A stretch of 64,000 nucleotides of DNA from Nitrospiraceae bacterium (lineage in GTDB: Bacteria; Nitrospirota; Nitrospiria; Nitrospirales; Nitrospiraceae): NCBI GenBank assembly GCA_919902665.1, contig CAKKRK010000001.1, positions 125,998-189,997 on the forward strand, given 5' to 3'. Every line of letters starts with the position of its first letter. Position 1 is the first letter of the stretch. Position numbers and translations under genes: made by a program. A model generated the notes under the pieces. The model did not search any database, was not told the origin of the DNA, and worked only from the letters and a program-made list of their open reading frames with translations. Shown here in pieces: positions 40,301 to 50,675 of the stretch.

Positions 40301-42982
40301 CAGGACGGCATCATGACCCTGGTCAATGCCCAGGTCGAGCGGTACTTCGGCTACGACCGCCAGGAGCTCCTAGGCCAACCGGTCGAAGTGCTGATGCCTG
40401 AGCGGTTTCGAGCGCGACACTCCGGGCAGCGCATCGACTTCTTCCACCGGCCCAAAACCCATTATGCGATGGGCGTCAGCCGCGAGCTCTTTGGTCTCCG
40501 CAAAGACGGCACCGAGTTCTCACTGGAGATCAGCCTCAACCCTATACACACACCCACTGGCCTCCAAATCCTCGCCTCTATCGTCGATATCACCACCCGC
40601 AAGCAGGCTGCAGAACAGTTCCGCCAGGTCGTTGAATCCGCCCCCAACGGCATGCTCCTGGCCAATCAGGACGGCGTCATGACCCTGGTCAATGCCCAAA
40701 TCGAACGCTACTTCGGCTACGACCGCCAGGAGCTCATCGGTCAACCAATCGAGACACTGATTCCCGAGCGATTCCGTCCTCAGCATCCTGGACAGCGAAC
40801 CGGTTTCTTTCACAAACCCACAGCCCGAGCCATGGGCGTTAACCGCGAACTCTTCGGCCGCCGCAAGGATGGCACGGAGTTCCCGCTCGAAATCGGACTC
40901 AACCCCATCAAAACCCCCGAGGGCCTCCAGGTCCTTGCCTCCATCGTCGATATTACGGCGCGCAAACAGGCGGAAGAACAGTTCCGCCAGGTCGTTGAAT
41001 CTGCCCCTAACGGCATGCTCGTGGCCAACCAGGACGGCGTCATGACCATGGTCAATGCCCAAATCGAACGCTACTTCGGCTACGACCGCCAGGAGCTCAT
41101 CGGTCAACCAATCGAGACACTGATTCCCGAGCGATTCCGTCCTCAGCATCCTGGACAGCGAACCGGTTTCTTTCACAAACCCACAGCCCGAGCCATGGGC
41201 GTTAACCGCGAACTCTTCGGCCGCCGCAAGGATGGCACGGAGTTCCCGCTCGAAATCGGACTCAACCCCATCAAAACCCCCGAGGGCCTCCAGGTCCTTG
41301 CCTCCATCGTCGATATTACGGCGCGCAAACAGGCGGAAGAGAGGCTGAAACAAGCGGCTCGTGACTTGGAAGCCCGTAATCAGGAGTTGGCGGAAGCGAA
41401 CCAGGTCGCGCTGTCCGCCACCCGCGCCAAGAGCGAATTCCTCGCGACCATGAGCCATGAGATTCGCACTCCCATGAATGCGATCGTCGGCATGGCGGAA
41501 CTACTCCAAGAAACGCCGCTCACGCCAGATCAGGCCAATTATGTCGGCCGCTTCAGCCGCGCCGCGGGCTCCCTCATGGAGCTGATCAACGCCATTTTGG
41601 ATCTCTCCAAGATCGAAGCTGGCTTCATGGCGTTGGAATCGGTGCCCTTCGATCTGGCCCAACTCGCCGACACCACGGCAGAGCTCATGTCCGGGAAGGC
41701 GGTGGCCAAGAAACTTGAACTCTTGGTCCTCGTGCATCCGGATGTCCCACAGGGTGTCGTCGGGGACCCCACCCGCTTGAATCAGGTGCTCGTCAACCTC
41801 GTCAGCAATGCGATTAAGTTTACCGAATCCGGGCATGTCATGCTCACCGTCGAACCGGCCCCCGATCGATCGATTGCCCACGCCCTCCGTTTCTCGGTGT
41901 CCGATACCGGCATCGGCATCCCGCCGGACAAGCTCCGGTCCATCTTTGAGCCCTTCACGCAAGTCGATTCCAGCACGACGCGAAAGTACGGCGGCACGGG
42001 ACTCGGCTTAAGCATCTCCCACCATCTCGTGCAACTCATGGGGGGCCATCTGGAGGCAGACAGTACGGTGGGAGTCGGCACCACCTTCTCCTTTACCATT
42101 GCCCTGCCGGAAGCCCCGCTCGTGATCACTCGCCCATCGGGACAGCCCCTCGATTTACGCGCGCTACGCCTGCTCCTCGTGGACGACAACGACACCAATC
42201 TGATCATCCTCCGGACCCATCTCGCACGCAGCGGCATCCAGCTCCTGGAAGCGAGCAGTGGCGCGCAGGCCTTGGCAATCTTGGATGACGCCCATCAACG
42301 CAAGGAGCCGATCACCCTCGCCATTTTGGACTATCACATGCCGGGCATGGATGGGTTGGACCTCGCCCAGGCGATCCGCAACCGACCGGAATGGGCGACG
42401 CTGCCCCTGATCATGCATGTCTCGGACCTTCAGCGGGACGAAACTCGACGAGCCCAATCGTTGGGAATTACCAACTACCTCTATAAGCCACTCAGCCGAC
42501 GGCGCTTAATGGATTCGTTGGCCGTGGCCCTGAACGTGGCACCAGTCGGACCGGTGGAACAGGAGAAGGTAGCGCCGGCTACACCGCAACCCTGTCACAT
42601 TCTGTTGGTGGAAGACCTGGAAGATAATCGCGATGTGGTCGCACTCTTTCTCAAGGACACCCCGTATCAGCTAGACATGGCCGAAAATGGGGCCGTCGCC
42701 CTGCAGAAATTCCAGACCGGTCGCTATGATTTAGTGCTCATGGATATGCAGATGCCAGTCATGGACGGTCTCGAGGCCACAGCGGCCATTCGCGCATGGG
42801 AACGAGTGCAGCAGCGCAGGCCCACGCCGATCGTGGCACTGACGGCCAATGCCTTCAAAGAAGAAGCAGACAAGTGCCTCGCCGCAGGTTGCACGGCCCA
42901 CCTTACGAAACCGATCAAGAAAAAAACCCTGCTGACTGCCATCGTCCAATGGACCGATTCTCCCAAAGACCAAGCAGCCTAA
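37322..42982 (+). CDS. 1886-aa hybrid sensor histidine kinase: GAF, many PAS domains, HisKA/HATPase, two receiver domains
   Basis: GAF N-terminus; repeated PAS/PAC blocks; [22 protein letters not shown]; two receivers with intact Asp ([20 protein letters not shown]). Confidence 0.93.
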   Translation: MQPAPLPENEASRLAALRQYEILDTPPEAAFNELTELAAQICGTPIALVSLIDPHRQWFKAKVGIEAQETSRDIAFCAHTIHGSDLFVVADATHDARFSDNPLVTADPHIRFYAGMPLVTPAGHALGTLCVIDRIPKWLTDDQMNALRILGRQVVTQLELRRGQQELERSLARQKQHDQSQADLLRTLEHGLEGLAFLDQEGRYTYMNPAHAAIYGYQPEELINRSWKTLYTPEGVAKIEQLYFPILLHIGRWSGEVQGLTKSGQEIDTEISLVLSQEGKDPARWLMCTCRDVTARTVAQRQLETHRKSLAQAQAIAHVGSWEWDEATETEIWSDELFRICGYAPQAITPTGDTFRTAIHPDDRSSVFKAVEDALEQNRPYEVTCRIVRPSKEIRDVLCRGTIIRETKGLPKSMTGTVQDITEQTVYEQTLRDSLQRLDLATASGSIGVWDYHISKNKLVWDTRMYALYGYTTEDFPGAYDAWTNENFPGTYGAWTNRLHPDDRPAAEDAFQAAIKGEGRFDTEFRLLLPDQSIRHIKACAVVIKDDQGHVVRMTGINYDITVRKESERALLDLHNFQEAILLNAPHAVIATSTTGIIQHFNPAAEKLLGYSAEEMIGKLTPAVFHNSEEVAARAKIFGTELGIELEPGFDVFVAKARLNLPNQHEWIYIRKDGTRIPVLLTVTAIHDHTGTITGFLGMATDISVQKKAERSRLMAEAAFREKEELTRVMIENVLDYSILRLDSEGHVVSWNQGSQRLKGYTADEIIGRHFSCFYPEEDQASSKPMALLRKATTHHHAEDEGWRVCKDGSRFWAHVVITALFDQDGQLKGFTKVVHDMTARKQADQELKEREASLVRFKTSLDQTLDCVFMFRPDTLRFTYCNRGACEQVGYTSAELLTMTPLDIKPQFTLEQFQAIVQPLIDGTQPSLSFETLHRHKDGHDILVEISLQLVQLEKQDSLFVAIVRDITARKQAEAQFRQVVESAPNGMLLANQDGIMTLVNAQVERYFGYDRQELLGQPVEVLMPERFRARHSGQRIDFFHRPKTHYAMGVSRELFGLRKDGTEFSLEISLNPIHTPTGLQILASIVDITTRKQAAEQFRQVVESAPNGMLLANQDGVMTLVNAQIERYFGYDRQELIGQPIETLIPERFRPQHPGQRTGFFHKPTARAMGVNRELFGRRKDGTEFPLEIGLNPIKTPEGLQVLASIVDITARKQAEEQFRQVVESAPNGMLVANQDGVMTMVNAQIERYFGYDRQELIGQPIETLIPERFRPQHPGQRTGFFHKPTARAMGVNRELFGRRKDGTEFPLEIGLNPIKTPEGLQVLASIVDITARKQAEERLKQAARDLEARNQELAEANQVALSATRAKSEFLATMSHEIRTPMNAIVGMAELLQETPLTPDQANYVGRFSRAAGSLMELINAILDLSKIEAGFMALESVPFDLAQLADTTAELMSGKAVAKKLELLVLVHPDVPQGVVGDPTRLNQVLVNLVSNAIKFTESGHVMLTVEPAPDRSIAHALRFSVSDTGIGIPPDKLRSIFEPFTQVDSSTTRKYGGTGLGLSISHHLVQLMGGHLEADSTVGVGTTFSFTIALPEAPLVITRPSGQPLDLRALRLLLVDDNDTNLIILRTHLARSGIQLLEASSGAQALAILDDAHQRKEPITLAILDYHMPGMDGLDLAQAIRNRPEWATLPLIMHVSDLQRDETRRAQSLGITNYLYKPLSRRRLMDSLAVALNVAPVGPVEQEKVAPATPQPCHILLVEDLEDNRDVVALFLKDTPYQLDMAENGAVALQKFQTGRYDLVLMDMQMPVMDGLEATAAIRAWERVQQRRPTPIVALTANAFKEEADKCLAAGCTAHLTKPIKKKTLLTAIVQWTDSPKDQAA
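40251..41342 (+). repeat. Three tandem PAS-domain repeats (about 366, 363 and 363 bp); units 2 and 3 identical over 292 bp
   Basis: 40686-40977 is identical base for base to 41049-41340. Confidence 0.9.
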
Positions 42983-42997
42983 GAAAGGAGCCATTCG

Positions 42998-43405
42998 GTG
43001 AACAACCAGTCATCTGGACAGAACCCACTCCTCTTACTCGTCGAGGACGAACAAGATATGGCGGATCTCGTGACGCTGATCATGAAGGAACAAGGCTATC
43101 AGGTCTTACACGCAGCAGACGGCTCTGTGGCGCTGGAAAAGATCGCATTGATGTCACCCCCATCGCTCGTCATGTTGGATATTCAGCTCCCCCATGTGGA
43201 CGGCATCACGATTCTCGAGACCATTCGCGCCACACCGGACTGGGAACACGTGCCGGTGATCATGTTGACGGGGGTCGCCGATCAAGACAAGATCCGGAAG
43301 GTGCGTACGCTTAGGATCCAGGACTATGTGCTGAAGCCGTTCCGACAGGAAACCTTGCTCCGATCTGTCGACCAATCTCGTAAGACATCAGCCCGACCGC
43401 AATGA
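42998..43405 (+). CDS. Response regulator (receiver only)
   Basis: LLLVEDEQDMADLV, VMLDIQLPHVDG, DYVLKPFRQ. Confidence 0.92.
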   Translation: MNNQSSGQNPLLLLVEDEQDMADLVTLIMKEQGYQVLHAADGSVALEKIALMSPPSLVMLDIQLPHVDGITILETIRATPDWEHVPVIMLTGVADQDKIRKVRTLRIQDYVLKPFRQETLLRSVDQSRKTSARPQ

Positions 43406-43573
43406 TCCCAGCTTTCTCAATAAGTTAGTTGGTCTGCCTCTCGGGTGACACAGGCCTCAATTCTTCGGTGAATATTCGATTGCGGCCCAGGACTCGATGT
43501 GAAGCCCATCCTGATGAGTTCTATTAAGAATCAGGACAAAACGACCGATACTAGACTGATCGGAGAAGAGCCA

Positions 43574-43906
43574 ATGGAATACACGCAGCCCAAAGAGATA
43601 GGTGCTGAAGGCGAAGTGCTCGTGCATATCGATGCCTCCTTCGAGCCGCTCATCCCGAAATTCCTGACTAACCGCAAGAACGAAGTCGTGACGATGCGGG
43701 AAGCCCTGACTACCCAGGACTTTGATACCGTCCGCAAGGTGGCGCATGGAATGAAAGGTGCCGGTGGCAGTTACGGCTTCGACCGGATCACTGACATGGC
43801 TGCCGTCGTCGAACAGGCGGCAAAAACGGGAGACGCCTCGACGATAGAACGTGATCTCCCTGCGCTGGGTTCATATTTGGACCGGATCAAGGTGGTCTAC
43901 GAGTAG
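43574..43906 (+). CDS. Hpt-domain phosphotransfer protein (ORF open from 43499)
   Basis: VRKVAHGMKGAGGSYGFDRI Hpt motif. Confidence 0.87.
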   Translation: MEYTQPKEIGAEGEVLVHIDASFEPLIPKFLTNRKNEVVTMREALTTQDFDTVRKVAHGMKGAGGSYGFDRITDMAAVVEQAAKTGDASTIERDLPALGSYLDRIKVVYE

Positions 43907-43933
43907 TGTCCTTGGAGCAGAAGGAGCAAGCCC

Positions 43934-44416
43934 ATGAGCACCACCGTGCTGGTTGTGGAAGATGAACAGGATACCGCTGAGCTGTTGACGCGCCTCTTGG
44001 AGCGAGAAGGTTTTTCAGTACTCCATGCAGGCGATGGACGCCAGGCCCGTACCCTGATCGACACCATACGCCCACCATCGCTCATCTTGTTGGACATGGT
44101 GATCCCCTATGTGAGCGGATTCGAGCTACTGAGGGTCATCCGCCGTCATCCTGACTGGCAACTCACGCCAATTATTATGCTCAGCGCCGATGACTACGAG
44201 CCGGATATTCAGCAAGCCCTGCGCGAAGGAGCCACGGCCTATGTGACGAAGCAGAAGGGGTCGGCTGGTCTGCTGCAAGCGGTGAAACGGTTTTTGCCTG
44301 CCACGCCACCGCAAGACCAGATCGTCGCTCAAGCAGGAAGCGCGGCTCCTCCAACACGACGTGTATCAGTACGGCATCGCCTTCAGGGCAACCAGAGAAA
44401 GGAACGGGCCGCGTGA
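43934..44416 (+). CDS. Response regulator
   Basis: VLVVEDEQDTAELL, LILLDMVIPYVSG, AYVTKQKGS. Confidence 0.9.
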   Translation: MSTTVLVVEDEQDTAELLTRLLEREGFSVLHAGDGRQARTLIDTIRPPSLILLDMVIPYVSGFELLRVIRRHPDWQLTPIIMLSADDYEPDIQQALREGATAYVTKQKGSAGLLQAVKRFLPATPPQDQIVAQAGSAAPPTRRVSVRHRLQGNQRKERAA

Positions 44417-44532
44417 CCCATTTCTGTAGGCTCCTCGCATACGTGAGGGAAAGAAGAGATTTGTCTCTACAAGATGCGCGCCGTCATCGAACCGGCTTCT
44501 ACAGTTCAATGAATCCCCTTTAAGGAGACTGA

Positions 44533-44961
44533 ATGGGTAAAGCTAGGACCTCTTCTGGACCGACCGTCCTCATGATCGAGGATCACGACGACACCGCCTG
44601 CTTGGTCCGGTTCATCCTTGAACGGAACGGCTATACCGTCCGGCATGCTCCTGACGGGTGGAACGCAAAACGTCTGACGGAAACGGCCGAACCGCCGGAC
44701 TTGGTCCTGCTCGACATTTCTCTGCCCTCCCTGTCAGGACTGGAAGTCTTACGCGCCATTCGAACGGCACCGGAATGGCAGTGGATTCCCGTGATCATCC
44801 TCAGTGCGGACAACCGCGAGGAAACGATAGCCGAAGCGACTACCCTTGGAGCCACGGAATATTTGAAGAAACCCTTCTCGCAGGAACGCCTTATGAAGGC
44901 GGTGGAGCTGTTTTTGCCAAGACCAACCGATCAACAAGCGCCGCAACTCAAACAGGCCTGA
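44533..44961 (+). CDS. Response regulator
   Basis: VLMIEDHDDTACLV, LVLLDISLPSLSG, EYLKKPFSQ. Confidence 0.92.
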   Translation: MGKARTSSGPTVLMIEDHDDTACLVRFILERNGYTVRHAPDGWNAKRLTETAEPPDLVLLDISLPSLSGLEVLRAIRTAPEWQWIPVIILSADNREETIAEATTLGATEYLKKPFSQERLMKAVELFLPRPTDQQAPQLKQA

Positions 44962-45107
44962 TCAGCACGCACAGCCATCCTGTTCCATACCCTTCGACCA
45001 AACAGTGACGTGAAAAGCCAGCTCCATGACATCACGAAGACCGCCCTGTGGTTTTCCAGCGTTCCCTGCCTCTAAAGATCCACTCCATATTATTTCGCGA
45101 CCCTAGC

Positions 45108-45137
45108 TTGTGCAGGAGAATGCAGTTCGAGTATACT
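45108..45137 (+). promoter_or_regulatory. Candidate sigma70-type promoter upstream of typA
   Basis: TTGTGC - 18 bp - TATACT. Confidence 0.3.
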
Positions 45138-45147
45138 GCCGAGTTTG

Positions 45148-45173
45148 CGCCTCACTATCGGGGCGTCTTTTTT
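45148..45173 (+). terminator. Candidate intrinsic terminator in the typA leader
   Basis: CGCCTC-ACTATC-GGGGCG hairpin followed by TCTTTTTT. Confidence 0.5.
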
Positions 45174-45196
45174 GTCATTAAGGAAGCACCGTCACC

Positions 45197-47053
45197 ATGT
45201 CCACAGTACGCGCCCCTCAGGACCGTCGAAGCGATATTCGGAATATCGCCATCATCGCCCATGTCGATCACGGCAAAACAACCTTGGTCGATGCGGTGCT
45301 CCGCCAAACGCACGTCCATCGCAAGATCGATGATATGGGCGAACGCATCATGGACTCGATGGACCAGGAACGGGAGCGTGGAATCACAATCCGGGCCAAA
45401 AACGCCAGCGTCATCTACAACGGGGTGAAAATCAACATCGTCGATACGCCGGGCCATGCCGATTTCGGCGGGGAAGTGGAACGCACACTCCGGATGGTGG
45501 ACGGGGTGTTGATTTTGATCGACGCGAAGGAAGGGCCCATGCCGCAAACAACCTTTGTGTTGCGGAAAGCCTTGGCGCTGGGACACAAAGCCATTGTCGT
45601 CATCAACAAGATCGACCGGCCAGATGCGGTCATCGACGACGTCGTCAACCGCACCTTCGACCTGTTCGTTCATCTTGGTGCCACCGACGAGCAACTTGAT
45701 TTCCCGATCGTCTACACGTCGGCCATTAAAGGAATCGCCACGCTGGATGTCAACAAACCAGGAACGGATATCCAGCCGTTGCTCAATACCGTGCTAGAGA
45801 AGATCCCTGCCCCAGCCATTACCGTCGATGCTCCGCTCCAAATGCTTGTGCTGGCTCTGGTGCAAGATCCCTACAAAGGCAAGATGGGGATCGGCAAGAT
45901 CCAGTCCGGCTCCATTGCTCGGCGGCAAACCGTCATGTTGCTCGGCAAGGACGGCGCACAAGTTGCCGGCAAAGTATCCGACCTCGCCGTCTATTCGGGA
46001 CTGGACCGGGCCGACATGGAACAGGCCGCGGCCGGAGAAATCGTCGCGGTCGCGGGGCTTGATGATGTGAGCATCGGGGATACCATCGCCGACGCCGATC
46101 GTCCTGTCGCCCTCCCCCGGGTCACGATCGATGAGCCGACCGTCCAAATGACCTTCTCCGTCAACAACAGTCCATTCGCCGGACGCGAAGGCAAGTTCCT
46201 CACGTCACGCCATCTGCGTGAGCGCCTGTTCAAGGAACTGGAGACCAACGTGTCGCTCCGCGTCAATGAGACAGACAGCGCCGATCGCTTTCTTGTGGCG
46301 GGACGAGGCGAACTTCACCTCTCCGTCTTAATCGAGCAGATGCGACGGGAAGGGTACGAGCTGCAAGTCTCCCAACCGGAGGTCATTGTCCATCGCGAAG
46401 GCGGCAAAGTCATGGAGCCGTACGAGGAACTGACCATCCAGGTGCCAGAGACCTATCAGGGAACCGTGATCGAAGAACTCGGAAAGCGCCGGGGTGAAAT
46501 GCGGCACATGCGGCTGATTCACTCTGATGTCGGTACGAGTGAGATGCATTTGGAATACCACATTCCGACACGCGGCATCATGGGGCTTAAAAACCTCCTG
46601 TTGGCCAAGACCCGAGGGACCGTTATTCTGCACCATGTCTTCGCAGCCTATGAACCGGCGGAAGAACGGGACCTCCTCGTGACCCCGCATGGCTCGCTTG
46701 TCGCATACGAGGACGGGGCGAGTACCGGCTATGCCATCTTCATGACCCAGGAGCGGGGTGCCATGTTCATTGGCCCTGGAGTCGAAGTGTACCGGGGGAT
46801 GGTCATCGGCCAAAACAGTCGGGATGAAGATCTCGATGTGAACGTGTGCAAGGAAAAACATCTCTCGAACATGCGGGCGTCCGGTACTGATGAAGCCTTG
46901 GTGCTCACCCCTCCGCGCGAAATGACGCTGGAATTCGCATTGGAATACATTGGGGGCGATGAGCTGGTCGAGGTGACACCACAGCACCTCCGTCTACGTA
47001 AGCGACTATTGAATCCGGATGACCGCCGCAAAGCAAAGAAGTCTGGAAAGTAA
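45197..47053 (+). CDS. typA: Ribosome-associated GTPase TypA/BipA
   Basis: [47 protein letters not shown]. Confidence 0.97.
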   Translation: MSTVRAPQDRRSDIRNIAIIAHVDHGKTTLVDAVLRQTHVHRKIDDMGERIMDSMDQERERGITIRAKNASVIYNGVKINIVDTPGHADFGGEVERTLRMVDGVLILIDAKEGPMPQTTFVLRKALALGHKAIVVINKIDRPDAVIDDVVNRTFDLFVHLGATDEQLDFPIVYTSAIKGIATLDVNKPGTDIQPLLNTVLEKIPAPAITVDAPLQMLVLALVQDPYKGKMGIGKIQSGSIARRQTVMLLGKDGAQVAGKVSDLAVYSGLDRADMEQAAAGEIVAVAGLDDVSIGDTIADADRPVALPRVTIDEPTVQMTFSVNNSPFAGREGKFLTSRHLRERLFKELETNVSLRVNETDSADRFLVAGRGELHLSVLIEQMRREGYELQVSQPEVIVHREGGKVMEPYEELTIQVPETYQGTVIEELGKRRGEMRHMRLIHSDVGTSEMHLEYHIPTRGIMGLKNLLLAKTRGTVILHHVFAAYEPAEERDLLVTPHGSLVAYEDGASTGYAIFMTQERGAMFIGPGVEVYRGMVIGQNSRDEDLDVNVCKEKHLSNMRASGTDEALVLTPPREMTLEFALEYIGGDELVEVTPQHLRLRKRLLNPDDRRKAKKSGK

Positions 47054-47070
47054 TTGTCACAGGTACCCAT

Positions 47071-47823
47071 ATGAGGATTCGGAAAAAGTCTCCTAAGCCT
47101 TCTGCCACGCGCCCCCCTCTCTACTTCATCGGCTATCGGGGTACGGCTCCATCAACCGACGAGGTTCAGGCACTCTACGAGCGGGAATATGGCGTCCCCT
47201 TGGCCATCCGTCATGAAGACGGCTCGCCAGAATCCTGGCAGGCGACCCACGGTCCTTGGTCTGCCCATGTGGTACTGCCACTCCCGATGAGTCATGTGGC
47301 TGAAGTGATGAAGCAATTGACCTGGGAACATGAGCTCATGGGTGCCGTTGCACCGTCCGTCACCTCCCCTCGTGATGTGCCCGATACCGTCCTCCTGGCG
47401 ACACGATTGGCCCGTTGTCTGACCCTCTTATCGCAAGGCACGGCCTATGACGTCATTCGGCAAGCGTACGCCAATCCCTCGGACTGGCAGCCTCGTACAC
47501 TCGGGAGTTTTCTTCTGGATGACCATGTGTCCATCGTCCATGACGACACCTCTCATCCGGACCGGGTGTGGTCCTACTCACTCGGACTCAGCAAATTTGG
47601 GTTGGACGAAGTTGAAATGTTTACGGCAAAAGGACTTTCCGACAGCGCGGCAAAAGACCAGTTGACTGAGTCGGCTGGTGAATTGCTGCGGCTGGGGCAC
47701 TCTCCAAAAGTTGGAACAGCGCTCGACCTTCCTCTGCTCGGCCGTACCCTTCACGTCAGGAACTACCGCACCGCTGCACCTGCCGGACGGATGCTGGGAT
47801 TCCGAGAACTTCAACACGCGTAA
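47071..47823 (+). CDS. Hypothetical protein
   Basis: 250-aa ORF directly downstream of typA; no family recognised. Confidence 0.65.
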   Translation: MRIRKKSPKPSATRPPLYFIGYRGTAPSTDEVQALYEREYGVPLAIRHEDGSPESWQATHGPWSAHVVLPLPMSHVAEVMKQLTWEHELMGAVAPSVTSPRDVPDTVLLATRLARCLTLLSQGTAYDVIRQAYANPSDWQPRTLGSFLLDDHVSIVHDDTSHPDRVWSYSLGLSKFGLDEVEMFTAKGLSDSAAKDQLTESAGELLRLGHSPKVGTALDLPLLGRTLHVRNYRTAAPAGRMLGFRELQHA

Positions 47824-47997
47824 GTCCGTTGATAACTCAACATGTTACCCATTCACACCCAATGCTGGGCCTAGCGGGCTGTTGACATCCCTTTAAAGCA
47901 CAGGTTACAAAGTTTATGGTTCATGTGGGGTCCTGCCAATCCGAGGCCTCAGTACAGCGATCACCCAAATATAGATGTCCTAATAAGGAGGTTTGCA

Positions 47998-48468
47998 ATG
48001 AGCGATGTAGCATCAGAAATTAAGGTGGGCGATACAGCACCGGACTTCAATCTCAAGGATCAGGACCAAAAGGACGTGACGTTGAGCGAGTACAAAGGCA
48101 AGAAGAACGTCGTGCTCTGCTTCTATCCGTTGGATTGGAGCCCTGTGTGCCAGGGTGAAAACAAGTGCCTGACCGATGACTTCCCCAAGTTCCAGTCCGC
48201 CAATGCAGAATTGTTTGGCATCAGCTGCGACAGCTTTTTTTCCCACAAAGCCTGGGCGGATTCGCTGGACCTGAAGCACCGCTTGTTGTCGGACGTCCAC
48301 CGGACGACCGCAAAGTCGTATGGCCTGTATTTTGAGCCGTTGAACTGCTCGAAGCGCGCGACGGTGATCATCGATAAGAACGGCAAGGTCGCCTACGCGA
48401 AGGTGCAGGAGATCAAGACGGCACGCGAAGACAAGGACATCCTCGACGCGCTGTCCAAGCTGAACTAA
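47998..48468 (+). CDS. Peroxiredoxin (AhpC/TSA family)
   Basis: VGDTAPDFNLKDQDQKDVTLSEYKGKKNVVLCFYPLDWSPVCQGE; AAGGAGG upstream of ATG. Confidence 0.93.
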   Translation: MSDVASEIKVGDTAPDFNLKDQDQKDVTLSEYKGKKNVVLCFYPLDWSPVCQGENKCLTDDFPKFQSANAELFGISCDSFFSHKAWADSLDLKHRLLSDVHRTTAKSYGLYFEPLNCSKRATVIIDKNGKVAYAKVQEIKTAREDKDILDALSKLN

Positions 48469-48479
48469 TTCTATAGCTA

Positions 48480-48535
48480 GAAAGTCTGAAAGTTGGAAAG
48501 TCGTCACGTTTTGGCTTCCTGACTTTCAGACTTTC
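48480..48535. repeat. Perfect 14-bp inverted repeat between the peroxiredoxin and thioredoxin-like genes
   Basis: GAAAGTCTGAAAGT (48480-48493) and ACTTTCAGACTTTC (48522-48535). Confidence 0.7.
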
Positions 48536-48550
48536 AACTTTAGATAACTT

Positions 48551-48883
48551 ATGACTGGCACTGTTCTCGACGTCAGCGACGCCAACTACAAAGAATTCAC
48601 CGACAGCGCCGGTGCGGTCGTTGCGTACGGCCTTGCCACCTGCGAGCCCTGCAAGACCTACGATCCCATTCTTGAAGCGACCGCTGCGAAATTTCCTGAG
48701 ATCAAAATCGGGAAGGCCAAGATGCATGTGCCGGGCCGCTGTCGTGAGATCAAGAAGACCCACACGTTTGAAACATACCCCACCACTCATTTCTTCGCAC
48801 ATGGTAAATTATTACTGACACGCGAAGGAGTCGTCGAGTCGGCCGAACTCGCCGCACTTATTTCAGACCATTTACTCAAGTAG
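48551..48883 (+). CDS. Thioredoxin-like protein
   Basis: VVAYGLATCEPCKTYDPILEATAAKFPEIKIGKAKMHVPG with CxxC. Confidence 0.8.
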   Translation: MTGTVLDVSDANYKEFTDSAGAVVAYGLATCEPCKTYDPILEATAAKFPEIKIGKAKMHVPGRCREIKKTHTFETYPTTHFFAHGKLLLTREGVVESAELAALISDHLLK

Positions 48884-48982
48884 ATCCGCTGCTGCATTGT
48901 GAGTCAGTGAACCCGGAGACACTTCCACAACCGCTGGATCAGGCAGCACTGAGCGATCAATGAGTGAGGAGGCGAGCAGAGC

Positions 48983-49462
48983 ATGAACAAGACGATTGCT
49001 AGTGTGGTATGTGGCATGACCCTGTCCCTGTCCCTCTCGGCTGGTGCCCATACCGACGAATATTTTGAATCTGTCCAGGCGCCCCATGGCGGGCAGTTGC
49101 GCATGACCGGTCCATTTCATATGGAGCTGATCGCGAAAGATGGCGACCTGACGGTCTACGTCACGGACCACGCCGACAACCCCATCAGCGTCGACGGCGG
49201 TTTAGCCAAAGCCAACATCGAGAACGGGCCAACCAGGACGCAGGTGAACATGCACCCGGTGGGGAACAATATGCTCAGTGGTTCCGGCACCTTTTCGTTG
49301 ACCCCCAATACCGTGGTTGTCGTCTTCATGAAGCTGCCGAACCACGACGGCTATGCCGCCCGCTTCACGCCGTTGAAACCCAAGAGCGAACAGGCAGAAA
49401 AAGCCCCGTCCCACGCGGATGATGCCGGCCCACATCACCATCACCACTCACCGAAGCATTGA
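48983..49462 (+). CDS. Secreted hypothetical protein with His-rich C-terminus (paralog of the next gene)
   Basis: Signal peptide; HGGQLRMTGPFHMELIAKDGDLTVYVTDHADNP; tail GPHHHHHSPKH. Confidence 0.7.
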   Translation: MNKTIASVVCGMTLSLSLSAGAHTDEYFESVQAPHGGQLRMTGPFHMELIAKDGDLTVYVTDHADNPISVDGGLAKANIENGPTRTQVNMHPVGNNMLSGSGTFSLTPNTVVVVFMKLPNHDGYAARFTPLKPKSEQAEKAPSHADDAGPHHHHHSPKH

Positions 49463-49522
49463 TGGCCGACTTCCACCACTCACTATTGAGAGATACGGAG
49501 CTGCCATTCTGGAGTACCGATC

Positions 49523-49978
49523 ATGAAATATCTCCTAGGACACTTAACCCTGTGTGCAGCGCTGCTCGGAGCGGCGCCGGTCTGGGCCCATTCAGCGAAA
49601 CACACAGAACCCGTGAAGGCCCTTCACGGCGGGCAATCGCTTGCTGCAGGCCCTTATCATCTTGAGTTGGTTGCCAAGGATGGAGAACTGCTGCTGTATG
49701 TGACCGATCATTCCGACAAGGGCATCCCTTCCGATGGAGCGAAAGCTAAGGCCACCATCCAGCACGGGTTTGAGAAGGCCACGATCCAGATTGAGCTGGA
49801 ACCGTCGGGCGACAACCAGCTGAAGGGGAGCGGAATATTTTCAATTAATCCGGACACCGGAATCCTGGTCTTCCTCAGGCTGCCGGAACAGCAGGCCTAT
49901 GCCGCCCGCTTTACCCCGCTCAACCCCAAGAACGGAGCCGCATCAAGAGGCGAGTCCCATCACAAGACAAGACATTGA
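49523..49978 (+). CDS. Secreted hypothetical protein (paralog of the previous gene)
   Basis: Signal peptide; HGGQSLAAGPYHLELVAKDGELLLYVTDHSDKG; YAARFTPLNPK. Confidence 0.7.
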   Translation: MKYLLGHLTLCAALLGAAPVWAHSAKHTEPVKALHGGQSLAAGPYHLELVAKDGELLLYVTDHSDKGIPSDGAKAKATIQHGFEKATIQIELEPSGDNQLKGSGIFSINPDTGILVFLRLPEQQAYAARFTPLNPKNGAASRGESHHKTRH

Positions 49979-50125
49979 TCAGCACCTGCTGAGTGCAAAC
50001 GTTGAGAAATCTTGGCAATAGGTCGGCGATAGCTTGAGGCAGGTGAAACAATGGCAGGAGTTAGCCTCACCTGCGCTTTCGAGTCGCTAAAAAAACTCCT
50101 TGGGATCTCTTTCTTCGGCAAGCCC

Positions 50126-50593
50126 TCATCGCAGGCGGGAGATCGCCAACGTGGCAATCGCGAGAAGCACGTCCTTTCTCTCGCCCGTCACTTCGATGGC
50201 CAGATCGTTCCGCTTGACCGCCGCGAGACTCAGCCCCGAGGCCATAAACTGCTTGGCCATATAGGCTTGATCCCATAAGCCGGCTACCGCCTGGCCACGC
50301 TCAGCCGCTGTCTGGCTCTTCCACATCGCCTCAATGCCGGCAGGCGCCTGAATCGAAAAACGGTAACTCTCCACCGTGCCGTCGGGCATCTCCACAAGAT
50401 AGGCGCAAGCTTGCGCCCCTCCCAGCGGCGGCGACATAAGCTTCCCCTTGGCAATCCCGGCAACCTCTTTACCCGTCACAACCTCGCAGGCCTTGAGCGA
50501 TGATAGATCGCGCGCTTCAGCCATGAGCGTGGAGAACAGGACGGCAGTGACAAGAAGGAGACCAAGGGAGAAAATGCGACCTGGAGCATCCAT
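50126..50593 (-). CDS. Secreted hypothetical protein
   Basis: Signal peptide LGLLLVTAVLFSTLMAEA; 155 aa. Confidence 0.6.
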   Translation of the reverse strand: MDAPGRIFSLGLLLVTAVLFSTLMAEARDLSSLKACEVVTGKEVAGIAKGKLMSPPLGGAQACAYLVEMPDGTVESYRFSIQAPAGIEAMWKSQTAAERGQAVAGLWDQAYMAKQFMASGLSLAAVKRNDLAIEVTGERKDVLLAIATLAISRLR

Positions 50594-50675
50594 GTGAATC
50601 TTCCTCCGTCAGAGATGGTGAACGATATAGGATACGGATTGAGGGTGGCAATGGGAGAAAATGCCAGAAGCAGGA

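Noticed and set aside
40251-41342. CRISPR-like or VNTR array
   Set aside because: Repeats are in-frame PAS coding units of about 363 bp without spacers; no CRISPR array was seen elsewhere in the window.
40520-41458. 312-aa minus-strand ORF with internal repeats
   Set aside because: Reverse complement of the tandem PAS repeats; repetition is inherited from the sense strand.
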